DNA of 64,000 nt from UBA6398 sp963660485 (GCA_963660485.1 CAVKYH010000001.1:207360-271359), one strand, 5' to 3'; positions 18,601 to 27,290 are shown, numbered from the stretch's first letter. The notes: generated by a model from the letters alone, not told the origin. Program-made: numbers and translations.

Positions 18601-18807
18601 TGCTTCCTCAAGGGGAATTACCACACTATTGAGGGTTGACTGCGCATTTGCGCCCGTATAAGTTGCTCTTACAGATACTGTAGGAGGAGCGATGTCCGGA
18701 TATTGCTCTATAGGCAATGACACCAAGCCTATAACGCCCAATATAACGATGAGGATAGAAATCACCGTTGACAGCACAGGGCGATTAATGAATCTGTCTA
18801 GTTTCAT
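15601..18807 (-). CDS. RND multidrug efflux pump, HAE1/AcrB family
   Basis: Inner-membrane proton-driven pump of 1068 residues, close to the length of AcrB. It opens with MKLDRFINRPVLSTVISILI (first membrane helix) and the LPIEQYPDIAPP motif. The proton-relay aspartates sit in AIVVDDAIIVVEGV in helix 4. The two halves each carry six membrane helices and a large periplasmic porter/docking domain (KVGVETMKRQNSMLMVF; GYSFLGGQGSNAGSF). This matches the hydrophobe/amphiphile efflux-1 family that exports drugs, dyes, bile acids or detergents. The substrates cannot be predicted. No TetR-type repressor lies next to the operon. Confidence 0.96.
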   Translation of the reverse strand: MKLDRFINRPVLSTVISILIVILGVIGLVSLPIEQYPDIAPPTVSVRATYTGANAQSTLNSVVIPLEEAINGVENMDYMSSSATNTGSATITITFKQGTDPDMAAVNVQNKVSTAQGLLPAEVTKVGVETMKRQNSMLMVFSVFDKSGKYDQKFIENYAKINIIPQVQRVNGVGEAFVMGADYSMRIWLKPELMAQYHLMPADVTNALAQQNIEAAPGSIGERENQTFEYTLRYRGRLESEHEFENIVIRATQDGQVLRLKDIARVELGRLTYAFTNKVSGHTGVTCMAFQVAGSNATTVVKDISKVLDDAKKDLPAGLDINVAQNVNDFLFASIHEVLKTLIEAFILVFIVVYIFLQDMRSTLIPAIAIPVALIGTFFFLKIFGFSINLLTLSALVLAIAIVVDDAIIVVEGVHAKLDQGYQSARKASIDAMHELGGSIVSITLVMMAVFIPVSFISGTSGIFYRQFGLTMAIAIGLSALNALTLSPALCAIFLKPHDGKAKKQSFIDRFHTAFNATYTTLLGKYKNAVLKQIHRPYLTLGFVAISIAALLVLMAVTPTGFVPNEDTGTVMGTVDLPEGTSQDRTEKILAKIDSLISANPAVESHTQISGYSFLGGQGSNAGSFICKLKNWDERSMKESSSVVVGTLYLNARKLIKDAQVLFFGPPMITGYSVSNGFQINLQDKTGGSIESFYKVAQDFIERLNERPEITQAQTSFRPNYPQYMIDIDAAECMKAGLTPNDILTTLQGYYGGLYASNLNRFGKLYRVMVQAERSERTNLESLKKIKVRNGSEMAPITQFMTIKKVYGPSSINRFNMYTSLSINGNPADGYSSGEAIKAVQEVAEKYLPTGYGYEYSGITREEQSSSGSATAIIFVLCITFIYLLLSAQYESYLLPLAVILSVPFGLAGSFIFVQLLGLANNILPFLGAASNNIYVQISLIMLIGLLAKNAILITQFALERRKMGMSITWAAVLGAGARLRPIMMTSLAMIVGLLPLMFAMGVGANGNRSLGAAAVGGMLIGVICQIFVVPSLFVIFEYLQEKVKPMVWEDIDNSDASGDIAQYSIKK

Positions 18808-18854
18808 TTATTTGTCGTTTTGTTGTTAGACGTATTGAGAGAGACTTTGTTGGA

Positions 18855-20027
18855 TTAGAATGGCAACTTGCCGTCTTTCTCGTCTTGAAGAGCCTGTTTG
18901 AAATTCTTCGCCGACTGTGCAGCCGTGATAGGCTTTATCACCATATCGTTTTTAAGTGTATTCACTCCTTCTGCAACGATACGTTCGCCGTTTGCAAGTC
19001 CGGAGTTAACGATATAATTTGTTCCGTCGTTCACATCTGCCACTTCTATTTCGCGCTGGCTTACCTTATTGTCCTTACCTACGACATAAACAAATTTCTT
19101 GTCCTGGATTTCATATGTAGCAGACTGCGGAATGATAATGGACGAAGAGAATATTTGGGGAAGAAGAACGCTTCCGGTACCGCCGCTACGAAGTTCGTGT
19201 TTGGGATTGGGGAATGTGGCACGCATGCTCACGGAACCTGTGTTTTGATCAATCACACCGCTAACTGTTTCCACCTTTCCTTCGTAGGCATAGATTGTTC
19301 CGTCGGTGAGTTTGAGTTTAACGGGAGGCATTTGTGCGATAGCCGTTTTCACATTGCCGCTGTTGCGTGTCATTTCGAGGAGTTGTTTCTCTGTCATTGA
19401 GAAATACACATACATTTCCGAAATGTTTGATACGGTAGTGAGTGGGGTTGCGCTTGCCGAACTAACAAGACTACCAACCCTGTAAGGTATTTCGCCTACT
19501 ACGCCGTTTGACGGACTTACAACGGTGCAATAGCTGAGTTGCTCAAGGGCATTCGTAAGGTTGGCTTTAGCCTGAGCGAGCTGGGCTTCGCACGAAGCAA
19601 GGTTGTCGAGAGCTGTTTGAAGGTCAAAATCGCTTATTATCTGACGCTTGTGAAGTTCTTTCTTGTTCTCTACTGTGAGTTTTTGCGTGTTGAGCGTAGC
19701 TTTTGCTACTTCCACAGATGCCTTTGCGCTTTTCACCTGTGCTTCATACTGCACGCGATCTATCATAAACAAAGGTTGGCCTTGCTTTACGGTGCTTCCT
19801 TCGTCAACACAAAGCTTGGTTATGAAACCCGATACTTTGGGGCGGATTTCAATGTCTTGTTTACCTTTGATTGTTGCCGGATAAGATGTGGACTGTTCTG
19901 AAGAACTTGTACTAACGGTTGCCACAACAAATTCGTCGGGTGTGCCGCTATTGTCCGTGCTCGATTTCTTGCCGCAACTTACCAGGGCAAGAACCGCCAA
20001 TGCTAATGCAAAACTGTTTCTCATCAT
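18855..20027 (-). CDS. RND efflux periplasmic adaptor lipoprotein (MFP)
   Basis: Membrane-fusion protein linking the pump to the outer-membrane factor. The 390 residues start with a lipoprotein signal (ALAVLALVSCGKK, lipid Cys near residue 18). A lipoyl/barrel-sandwich half-motif follows (GKQDIEIRPKVSGFITKLCVDEGSTVKQGQPLFMID), then an alpha-hairpin (SAKASVEVAKATLN...LASCEAQLAQAKANL) and the returning half (LSYCTVVSPSNGVVGEIPY). First gene of the adaptor-pump-OMF-lpxA operon, with 47 bases to the pump gene. A -7 promoter box lies 43 bases upstream of its ATG. Confidence 0.95.
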   Translation of the reverse strand: MMRNSFALALAVLALVSCGKKSSTDNSGTPDEFVVATVSTSSSEQSTSYPATIKGKQDIEIRPKVSGFITKLCVDEGSTVKQGQPLFMIDRVQYEAQVKSAKASVEVAKATLNTQKLTVENKKELHKRQIISDFDLQTALDNLASCEAQLAQAKANLTNALEQLSYCTVVSPSNGVVGEIPYRVGSLVSSASATPLTTVSNISEMYVYFSMTEKQLLEMTRNSGNVKTAIAQMPPVKLKLTDGTIYAYEGKVETVSGVIDQNTGSVSMRATFPNPKHELRSGGTGSVLLPQIFSSSIIIPQSATYEIQDKKFVYVVGKDNKVSQREIEVADVNDGTNYIVNSGLANGERIVAEGVNTLKNDMVIKPITAAQSAKNFKQALQDEKDGKLPF

Positions 20028-20070
20028 TGGTTTTTTGAATTTGATTTTTATACTCTATATTTATCGGCTG

Positions 20071-20078
20071 CAAAGTTA
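20071..20078 (-). promoter_or_regulatory. Predicted promoter -7 box for the RND efflux operon
   Basis: On the minus strand the sequence reads CGTAACTTTGCAGC, containing TAACTTTG. It lies 43 bases upstream of the adaptor ATG, leaving a leader of roughly 35-40 bases. Confidence 0.65.
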
Positions 20079-20216
20079 CGAAACATTTTTTTCTCTTAAA
20101 ACGATATGTTTTCCCGCAAGCACTTAATAATTATTAATGACAAAAAACATACGGGTAATATATGTTAAAAGCTCGATTTTTACTGGCGAATGGGCTATTG
20201 TTTTTGCCTGATTTGA

Positions 20217-20306
20217 CATCGCAAAAACTCCAAGGCATCTAATTTAAACTAGATGCCTTGGAATTTAAACTATGTCAGACATCGTTTTAACTAGATGCCT
20301 TGGAAT
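20217..20306. repeat. Mosaic intergenic repeat, copy 3 (variant GATGCCTTGG module)
   Basis: A 34-base near-palindrome (20229-20262) has arms TCCAAGGCATCTA / TAGATGCCTTGGA around an ATTTAAAC core. It is followed by AATTTAAACTATGTCAGACATCGTTTTAA and a second half-site CTAGATGCCTTGGAA (20291-20305). The arm sequence differs from the common TCCGACGCATCTA, but both arms carry the compensating change, so base-pairing is kept. The 381-base gap between the efflux operon and the porin contains this and the efflux promoter; I see no gene. Confidence 0.8.
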
Positions 20307-20408
20307 TTTAGCGATATATAAACCTCTTGTAACCAGAACTTAACATCTGTGTAACAATAAGGCAATTTGATGTGCTGAAATTTGCACGCGAAAATACATT
20401 GTTATTAT

Positions 20409-21452
20409 ATGAACAGATTTCTTATCGCGGCTTTTATGCTCGGTGCATTCAATGCCGCTTTGTCTGCCCAAACCGAAAAAACTGACAGCGCCATTGTCAG
20501 AACTCCTATAATAAATGGTACGGTCAGGGGCAAATATGAGTATCAGCCACAGGAGGGAAAGGGACGTTTTGAGGTAAGAACGGCGCGCATAAGTGTATCG
20601 GGAGAAGCCGTGCCGCGTGTTGCCTACAAAGCTGAAGTGGACCTTTGCGACGAAGGCAAGATAAAGATGCTCGACGCATTCGTGAAAGTTAAACCGATAA
20701 GCGACATGGCATTCACGATAGGGCAGATGCGTGTGCCGTTTACAATCGATGCCCACCGCTCGCCCCATCAGCAATATTTCGCCAACCGTTCGTTTATTGC
20801 CAAACAAGTGGGAAATGTGAGAGATGTGGGAGCTATGATTGGATATAAGCCGAACGCCGACCTACCATTTATGATAGAAGCCGGATTGTTTAACGGCTCG
20901 GGGCTTACAAACCAGAAAGACTATTGGACCAAAAGAATTAACTTCTCGGCAAAAGCCCAAATGTTTCTCCCGACAAACACTACCATAGTTTTCAGCGTGC
21001 AGAAAATCCACCCCGACAGTTGTGATATAATAATGTATAACGCAGGTATTAACCAAAGATTTGGCAATCTTTTTGTCGAAGCAGAATATCTGCTCAAGAC
21101 ATACGCCCACAATGCGTTCAAGAAAGTTCATGCTGTTGACGTTTTCGGCTGCTACGACATTCCTCTGCGGAAATGTTTTTTCAGCAAGATATCACCGCTC
21201 ATAAGATACGACTATATGAGCGACCATAGCGATGGAATGAGATATCTGGACGGGAGTGAAAACACTGCCGGCACACTCATCATAAACGACTACGAACGTT
21301 CGCGACTCACAGCGGGAGCCACGTTCAGCATCGGCAAACCTTTTGTATCGGACATACGGCTCAACTACGAGCAATACTTTTACCGTAGAAGCGGAGTGGC
21401 GAAAGTTTCGGAGAAAAACAAGTTTGTTATCGAATTTATGACGCGCTTTTAA
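20409..21452 (+). CDS. Porin-like outer-membrane protein (OprO/OprP family type)
   Basis: A 347-residue outer-membrane barrel with signal peptide (MNRFLIAAFMLGAFNAALSAQ). The ATG at 20409 gives a clean signal; an upstream TTG extension adds hydrophilic residues and is rejected. The pattern NGTVRGKYEYQ...GRFEVRTARISVSGEA, then FTIGQMRVPFTID, resembles phosphate-selective porin O/P proteins, which are common in Bacteroidetes. The protein ends in KNKFVIEFMTRF with a terminal Phe, as barrels do. Real substrate specificity is unknown; no phosphate-transport genes lie nearby. A hairpin terminator follows 27 bases after the stop. Confidence 0.78.
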   Translation: MNRFLIAAFMLGAFNAALSAQTEKTDSAIVRTPIINGTVRGKYEYQPQEGKGRFEVRTARISVSGEAVPRVAYKAEVDLCDEGKIKMLDAFVKVKPISDMAFTIGQMRVPFTIDAHRSPHQQYFANRSFIAKQVGNVRDVGAMIGYKPNADLPFMIEAGLFNGSGLTNQKDYWTKRINFSAKAQMFLPTNTTIVFSVQKIHPDSCDIIMYNAGINQRFGNLFVEAEYLLKTYAHNAFKKVHAVDVFGCYDIPLRKCFFSKISPLIRYDYMSDHSDGMRYLDGSENTAGTLIINDYERSRLTAGATFSIGKPFVSDIRLNYEQYFYRRSGVAKVSEKNKFVIEFMTRF

Positions 21453-21479
21453 CCGAGTTCCACATAAAAACGCTTAGAC

Positions 21480-21516
21480 ACCCAATGCTATCAGTTGTTT
21501 TTCGAGAGCATTGGGT
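21480..21516 (+). terminator. Terminator after the porin gene
   Basis: ACCCAATGCT and AGCATTGGGT pair over a 17-base loop and are followed by CTGTTGTTTG. The T-run is weak. Confidence 0.6.
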
Positions 21517-21549
21517 CTGTTGTTTGTACACTATCACAACAAATGGGTA

Positions 21550-21580
21550 TTGCGGGGGCGGAAATAAGTAGCTAATTTTG
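21550..21580 (+). promoter_or_regulatory. Promoter immediately before the ccsBA start codon
   Basis: TTG at 21550-21552 and TAATTTTG at 21573-21580 are 20 bases apart, the spacing of Bacteroidetes vegetative promoters. The proposed ATG begins only five bases after the -7 box, so the message would be leaderless or nearly so. Confidence 0.65.
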
Positions 21581-21584
21581 CAGT

Positions 21585-23792
21585 ATGGATAAGACTGTAT
21601 TCAACAAACTGCTTGTACGCGCAGCTTTCGCCTTTTTGGCTGTTTTATGTGTGGTAATGGCTGTTGCGACATTCCTGGAATTATACAAAGGGTCTGATTT
21701 TGCTGCAAACTATATATATGGTGCTCCGTGGTTCTCCGCATTGTGGTTCGTGGTGGCGGCATGTGGAACAGCCTATCTGGCTTGGCGCAAAACATATAAG
21801 CGCTTGCTTGTTGGAGGTTTGCACTTTGCTTTGCTGCTTATACTGTTGGGAGCTTTTCTTACTCACATAACGGCAAAACAAGGTTATATACATTTGAGAA
21901 ACGGTGAAAGCACAAAAGCATTCCTTGTGAAAGAAAAAGACGCAGAAACGTCGTCGGAACTGCCTTTTGAAATTACGTTGTCGAAATTTCAGGTGGTTTC
22001 ATACCCGGGAACAGACGTAGCTTCTGATTACAAAAGTTTCCTTATTGTGAAAAAGCCCGGCGGACAAACCATCTCGACAAGCGTTTCAATGAACAACATT
22101 TTCAACGACTCCGGAATGCGACTTTATCAGGCATCCTACGACGATGATATGAAAGGAAGCACACTATCCGTGAACTACGACCCATATGGCACTCCCGTTA
22201 CCTATACCGGTTACGGTTTGCTCTTCTTTTGTTTGATAGCCTGGCTGTTTTCCAAGAACGGAATGATGCGCAAGGCTTTGCGCAACCAGAAAACAATCGG
22301 AGCCGCAGCGTTTCTGTTGTTGCTTTTACCGCAAACGTCATCGGCGCAAACGCAGATAGTATTGCCCAAGAAGCAAGCGCAGGAAATAGGACGGCTCTTG
22401 ATGAACTACGAAGGGCGCATTGCTCCGATAGAAACCTTTGCCGATGATTTTGTAAAGAAACTCACCGACGGCAAAACCACTTACAAAGGACTTACATCGG
22501 AACAAATTCTTACAGGCTGGATTTTCTTTCCGAGCAGATGGGAAGACGAAGATATAATATCGCTAAAAAGCAAAAAGTTACAAGAGTTTCTTGAACTGGA
22601 ACGATATACGTCTTACACGAAAATAGCTGCCGCAATTTCTTATCGCTCTCCCGAAGAAATACAAGCGGTGGCAGGCAAGAAAGAAACGGAAAAATTGTCT
22701 GAAAAACTCTACCTTGTTTATTCGTTGGAGCAAGGCGAATTGATGAAAATGTTTCCCTATTCAAACAAAGGGCAAGTGAAATGGTTTACATACCTGGACA
22801 ATTTACCTGCAAACATATCTAAACGCGACGCTGATTTGATACATATGTCCATGACAAGGATATACGGCTATATTCTAATGCAAAAGCCACAACTGATATC
22901 CGATGTCGTAAAAGAAATATCCGAGTTTCAGAAATCGCATGGCGGAAACAGTTTGCCCTCCGCCGCACAACAGAAATGTGAACACCTGCTGAACTCTTTC
23001 CCGTTTACCGGATTGTTGTTCAAGATAAACTTGGCAGCAGGATTGTTGGCGCTTTTCTTTTTCATAAGGAAGGATTCAAAACAAATAAGATTGGGTTTCA
23101 TCGCAATATCAACGCTTACAAACATATTACTGCTTGGAGTTATAGTTTTGCGGGCGATTGTTGCCGGGCGCGTGCCTCTTAGCAATGGATACGAAACCAT
23201 GCTTGTTTTGGCGTGGCTGATTCAAATTGTTTCGCTTATAACGTGCCGCCGTCTTGCATTGCTTAATTCTTTTGGATTGATAGGCTCTGGATTTATGTTG
23301 CTCGTAGCATCTTTACAAGCAGCCGACCCTAAAATTACTCCCTTGATGCCCGTATTATCATCTCCGCTGCTTGCGCTACACGTATCAGTTATTATGATGG
23401 CATACGCATTGCTCACGCTAACGTTTCTCACAAGTGTTTCTGCATTGGCGGCAGGGAAGTTTTCAAGGAAAAGAGAAACAGAAGAACGGCTAACCAATTT
23501 TGTAAGAATATTACTCCCGCCGGCTATAACGACATTGGGTATCGGCATCTTTGTTGGCGCTATTTGGGCAAACGTATCCTGGGGAAGTTATTGGAGTTGG
23601 GATTCAAAAGAGGTTTGGTCGTTAATAACATTTATAGTATACGGTTGGGCTTTGCACGAAGGAAGTTTTGCAAAATTGCGAACGGCAAAGTTTTTCAACG
23701 CATACATCGTTATAGCATACCTAACGGTTTTAATGACATATTTCGGAGTAAACATGATTCTTCCGGGAATGCACAGTTATTCTGGCATGTGA
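21585..23792 (+). CDS. ccsBA: Fused cytochrome c biogenesis protein ResB-CcsA
   Basis: System II cytochrome c synthase that moves haem across the membrane and attaches it to CxxCH apocytochromes. The 735-residue protein joins a ResB-like half (residues 1-230: three early membrane helices, a periplasmic loop with FEITLSKFQVVSYPGTDVAS) to a CcsA/CcmC-like half (about 480-735). The haem-handling tryptophan-rich motif WGSYWSWDSKEVWS is at about residues 666-679. His residues that could ligate haem occur in HVSVIMMAYAL and ALHEGSF. In many Bacteroidetes this fusion accompanies nrfHA nitrite reductase, but no apocytochrome gene lies in this window. FeoAB follows after 32 bases and is probably co-transcribed. 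Confidence 0.9.
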   Translation: MDKTVFNKLLVRAAFAFLAVLCVVMAVATFLELYKGSDFAANYIYGAPWFSALWFVVAACGTAYLAWRKTYKRLLVGGLHFALLLILLGAFLTHITAKQGYIHLRNGESTKAFLVKEKDAETSSELPFEITLSKFQVVSYPGTDVASDYKSFLIVKKPGGQTISTSVSMNNIFNDSGMRLYQASYDDDMKGSTLSVNYDPYGTPVTYTGYGLLFFCLIAWLFSKNGMMRKALRNQKTIGAAAFLLLLLPQTSSAQTQIVLPKKQAQEIGRLLMNYEGRIAPIETFADDFVKKLTDGKTTYKGLTSEQILTGWIFFPSRWEDEDIISLKSKKLQEFLELERYTSYTKIAAAISYRSPEEIQAVAGKKETEKLSEKLYLVYSLEQGELMKMFPYSNKGQVKWFTYLDNLPANISKRDADLIHMSMTRIYGYILMQKPQLISDVVKEISEFQKSHGGNSLPSAAQQKCEHLLNSFPFTGLLFKINLAAGLLALFFFIRKDSKQIRLGFIAISTLTNILLLGVIVLRAIVAGRVPLSNGYETMLVLAWLIQIVSLITCRRLALLNSFGLIGSGFMLLVASLQAADPKITPLMPVLSSPLLALHVSVIMMAYALLTLTFLTSVSALAAGKFSRKRETEERLTNFVRILLPPAITTLGIGIFVGAIWANVSWGSYWSWDSKEVWSLITFIVYGWALHEGSFAKLRTAKFFNAYIVIAYLTVLMTYFGVNMILPGMHSYSGM

Positions 23793-23824
23793 TAATTGTG
23801 ATTAAATAGAACGCGTATTTTAGA

Positions 23825-26260
23825 ATGAGACTATCAGAGTTACATATGGGCGAGCGCGGTGTTATCGTCAAGATTTACGGTAACGGCGGCTTTCGCAAGC
23901 GTATTGTTGAAATGGGATTTATAAAAGGCAAGACGGTGGAAGCTGTATCCGACGCGCCGCTTCATGATCCCATTGTTTATAAAGTAATAGGATATAAGGT
24001 TTCTTTGCGTCGCGAAGAAGCCAAAATGATAGAAGTTATCAGCGAGAGTGAAGTTGCCGGGCACGAAAATTTCGATACTACGGAATTACGGCCGATTGAG
24101 TCGCACGAACCGCAAATCGGCAAGGCATCTGCCGAATCCGAACCGACACGTCTTCAACTTATGGAACGACTGGCGGCAGAACGTGGCAAGAATATAAAAG
24201 TTGCGCTGGTAGGAAATCCTAATTGCGGCAAGACTTCGCTATTCAACATCGCTTCGGGTAGTCATGAGCACGTAGGAAATTATTCCGGTGTAACGGTTGA
24301 TGCAAAGGAGGGCAAGTTCGAATACAACGGCTACCATTTTGTGATTGTTGATTTGCCCGGAACGTATTCCTTGTCTGCTTACAGTCCGGAAGAATTGTAT
24401 GTTAGAAAAAATCTGGTAGAGAACACGCCGGATATAATAATAAATGTGGTGGACGGTTCCAACCTTGAGAGAAACATGTATCTCACGATGCAGTTGATTG
24501 ACATGAATTTCCCGATGGTTGTTGCCTTGAATATGTATGACGAGCTTGAGAAAAGCGGCGACAAGTTCGATTATCCGAGTCTTGCGTCGATGCTTGGCAC
24601 TCCTATAGTCCCTACTATTTGTCGTAATGGTAAAGGTGTTGGCGATTTGTTCCAAACTGTGATTGACGTGTACAATGGAACGAACGACACTGCGAGCCGT
24701 CATATTCATGTTAACCACGGAGAAACGCTTGAGAAGTCGATAAATCGCGTAAGGGCGGCTATAAGTAAAGGCTCCGGCGATTTAAGTTCCAAGTATTCGC
24801 TACGTTTTCTTGCTATCAAGATGCTTGAAAACGACAGCGACGCAGAAAAAGTAATTGCCGCCCAACCTAATCACGAAGAAATCATTGCTGTAACTTACGA
24901 GGAGAAGAAACGTATAGAAGAAGAACTGCACGAACAGAGCGAATCGGCTATTGTAGATGCAAAATACGGCTTTATATCCGGCGCACTCAAGGAAACCTAC
25001 CACCCGCAAGTCGTAAAGGAGCATCACCTCACGCTTACAGAGCGGATAGACTCTGTGGTAACAAACCGTTTCATGGGTTATCCAATATTTTTCCTGCTGT
25101 TGTTCCTTATGTTCGAGGCTACGTTCAGCCTCGGGCAGTATCCGATGGACTGGATAGACGGACTGGTTGGAAAGATTGGCGAATTTGTAGGCGAGAACAT
25201 GCCCGACGGAATATTGAAAGACCTTGTAAGCGACGGAATAATCGGCGGAGTGGGGGCTGTAATCGTGTTTTTGCCAAACATATTGATTCTATATTTCTTC
25301 ATCTCCGTGCTCGAAGACAGTGGATACATGGCGCGAGCCGCATTCATGATGGACAAATTAATGCACAAGATGGGACTTCACGGCAAATCGTTTATCCCTA
25401 TGATTATGGGCTTTGGCTGTAATGTTCCCGCCATTATGGCATCGCGCACCATTGAAAGTCCAAAAAGCCGCCTTGTAACTATGCTTGTAACGCCCCTTAT
25501 GTCGTGTAGCGCACGCCTGCCGCTTTATATTGTGCTTATCGGCGCATTTTTCCCAAGCCATGCTTCGCTTGTGATGCTTGGACTTTACGCTTTCGGAATA
25601 ATGATGGCGGTGGTAATGGCGCGTATCTTCAGCAAACTGTTTATGAAGAAAGGCAATCTGCCGTTTGTTATGGAACTTCCGCCTTATAGAATGCCGACGT
25701 CAAAGACTATCATTCGCCACACGTGGGAGAAAGGACGCCAATATCTCCAAAAGATGGGAGGCATAATACTTACAGCAAGCATTTTGATATGGGCGTTGGG
25801 ATATTTTCCCCGTCCCGATGCATCGCAAGCCGAGGCTGGTTCCAATTCTGAGGCTAATACCAATTCTTATATGGAGCGTATTGGCCGCGCCATTGAGCCT
25901 GTGATGAAACCGCTGGGCTTCGATTGGAGAATGAACGCCGGAATTATTGCCGGCACGGGAGCGAAAGAACTTGTGGTGAGCACAATGGGAGTGCTATATA
26001 GTCAGACATACGAATCAAACGGCGAAGAAACCGACGAAACCACGCATCTGCAAAAGGCGGTAAAGAATGCCATGACTCCGCGCAGCGCTGCATCATACCT
26101 CATCTTTGTGTTGCTCTATTTCCCCTGCCTTGCCACGATTGCCGCAGTGCGCAACGAAACGGGACAATGGCGTTGGGCACTGTTCACAGCAGTATACACC
26201 ACACTTTTGGCATACATCTGTTCGCTGGCGTTCTATCAACTATGGGGAGTGTTTGTCTAA
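23825..26260 (+). CDS. feoB: Fused FeoA-FeoB ferrous iron transporter
   Basis: Imports Fe(II) across the inner membrane. Residues 1-75 form a FeoA SH3-like domain (MRLSELHMGERGVIVKI). The FeoB G-domain begins near residue 125, with G1 GNPNCGKTS at about 130-138, the switch region HVGNYSGVTVDAKEG, G3 VDLPGTYSLS and G4 ALNMYDE. The membrane part (from about residue 415) includes the two Gate motifs, ending FGCNVPAIMASRTIES and GTGAKELVVSTMGVLY. The 811-residue length and the FeoA fusion are characteristic of Bacteroidetes. Pairing with CcsBA upstream suggests shared use of iron for haem proteins; that link is inference. Confidence 0.96.
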   Translation: MRLSELHMGERGVIVKIYGNGGFRKRIVEMGFIKGKTVEAVSDAPLHDPIVYKVIGYKVSLRREEAKMIEVISESEVAGHENFDTTELRPIESHEPQIGKASAESEPTRLQLMERLAAERGKNIKVALVGNPNCGKTSLFNIASGSHEHVGNYSGVTVDAKEGKFEYNGYHFVIVDLPGTYSLSAYSPEELYVRKNLVENTPDIIINVVDGSNLERNMYLTMQLIDMNFPMVVALNMYDELEKSGDKFDYPSLASMLGTPIVPTICRNGKGVGDLFQTVIDVYNGTNDTASRHIHVNHGETLEKSINRVRAAISKGSGDLSSKYSLRFLAIKMLENDSDAEKVIAAQPNHEEIIAVTYEEKKRIEEELHEQSESAIVDAKYGFISGALKETYHPQVVKEHHLTLTERIDSVVTNRFMGYPIFFLLLFLMFEATFSLGQYPMDWIDGLVGKIGEFVGENMPDGILKDLVSDGIIGGVGAVIVFLPNILILYFFISVLEDSGYMARAAFMMDKLMHKMGLHGKSFIPMIMGFGCNVPAIMASRTIESPKSRLVTMLVTPLMSCSARLPLYIVLIGAFFPSHASLVMLGLYAFGIMMAVVMARIFSKLFMKKGNLPFVMELPPYRMPTSKTIIRHTWEKGRQYLQKMGGIILTASILIWALGYFPRPDASQAEAGSNSEANTNSYMERIGRAIEPVMKPLGFDWRMNAGIIAGTGAKELVVSTMGVLYSQTYESNGEETDETTHLQKAVKNAMTPRSAASYLIFVLLYFPCLATIAAVRNETGQWRWALFTAVYTTLLAYICSLAFYQLWGVFV

Positions 26261-26349
26261 CTCATTGTTTTTTAAAGTGTATTTTTACTTTTAGTATATA
26301 AAGAAAACAGTAATTCGTTTCGCTAAAAAAATACAACAAATATGCGCGA

Positions 26350-26424
26350 AACAAGGTCAGACATAATTTAAATTCCGACGCATCTAATTTAAATTAGATG
26401 CGTCGGAGTTTTTACGAGATGCCG
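26350..26424. repeat. Mosaic intergenic repeat, copy 4
   Basis: AGGTCAGACATAATTTAAAT is followed by the perfect 34-base palindrome TCCGACGCATCTAA.../...TTAGATGCGTCGGA (26374-26407) and a GTTTTTACGAGATGCCGTC tail. It separates the convergent feoAB and trmN6 genes and could terminate both. Confidence 0.85.
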
Positions 26425-26487
26425 TCTCCTAAAAACGGCTATGCGAGAGGGGAAAAAAACGCCGCTTTGCATCTGTTTTTTCCGCCA

Positions 26488-27225
26488 CTAAATTTTGTCG
26501 AGATAGAAATCTTTTGTCAGTTGTTCATATTGCGGTGTCCGTCTGCCGTCTGTCGTTTGAAGCACAAGCGTATCGCGCACGGCTGATGAGGGAGAGCGGT
26601 CGGTTTTTATGAATTGCATCAGTTTTCGTTTGGCTTGTTTTCCTTCTTTGGTTACTACGTTAGTGATATGAACAGGGAGCAAATCCAATTCCCACGCATT
26701 ATATTCCAAACCATCTGCGATATCCAAGGGCACAACAACTGCCAAACTTCCGCCGGGAACGAGCAAATTGTTTGCTGTAGCAACAAGTTGTCGAGGTGTA
26801 AGGGTTTCAAAACTCCGTTGCTTTGAGCGTGCCGAACCTTTTTCAAGGCTTCCTGATGGGAAAAAGGGCGGATTGCTCACAATAAGGTCGAACTTTTCGG
26901 GGATATCAAACGTGCGTATGTCGCAACAGGCAAACGTCAGCCTCGCCTCCCACGAACTTAGTGCGGCATTCCGCTTAGCAATCTCCACAGCCCCTGCGTT
27001 TATATCCACACCCGTTATCAATGCCCCATTGCAACGTTGTGCGAGCATCATGGCAATAAGTCCGCTACCCGTACCGGCATCAAGCATGCGCACCGCGCTT
27101 TGCGGGATATCTGTCCACGCTCCGAGAAGCACTCCGTCGGTACCCACACCCATTGCATCGCCTCCGCTTAGAACCGAAAAATGCTTGAAACGAAATGTTT
27201 TCATAAGCCCGTCGTTTGTCGCCAT
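26488..27225 (-). CDS. trmN6: tRNA1(Val) A37 N6-methyltransferase
   Basis: SAM-dependent methyltransferase of the TrmN6/YfiC family, modifying adenine 37 of tRNA1-Val. The 245 residues include the N-terminal GGDAMGVGTDGVLLGAW, the SAM motif LDAGTGSGLIAMMLAQR, the acidic GVDINAGAVEIAKRNA and the N6-adenine catalytic motif NPPFF. All expected motifs are intact. It is divergent from lon with a -7 box (TATTTTTG) 27 bases upstream, and convergent with feoAB. Confidence 0.93.
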   Translation of the reverse strand: MATNDGLMKTFRFKHFSVLSGGDAMGVGTDGVLLGAWTDIPQSAVRMLDAGTGSGLIAMMLAQRCNGALITGVDINAGAVEIAKRNAALSSWEARLTFACCDIRTFDIPEKFDLIVSNPPFFPSGSLEKGSARSKQRSFETLTPRQLVATANNLLVPGGSLAVVVPLDIADGLEYNAWELDLLPVHITNVVTKEGKQAKRKLMQFIKTDRSPSSAVRDTLVLQTTDGRRTPQYEQLTKDFYLDKI

Positions 27226-27251
27226 AACGTTTTTTGAGTTGAAACCGAATG

Positions 27252-27259
27252 CAAAAATA
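27252..27259 (-). promoter_or_regulatory. Predicted promoter -7 box for trmN6
   Basis: On the minus strand the sequence reads CGTATTTTTGCATT, containing TATTTTTG, 27 bases before the ATG. It lies back to back with the lon promoter box, 31 bases away. Confidence 0.55.
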
Positions 27260-27290
27260 CGAAAAGCCGTTTACTTTCGTAAATTATAAG

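Noticed and set aside
26398..26586. Small plus-strand frame starting MRRSFYEMP, similar to one at 40861-41100 (MARSFYEMP)
   Set aside because: The similarity comes from the shared repeat tail GTTTTTACGAGATGCC, not from a gene family.
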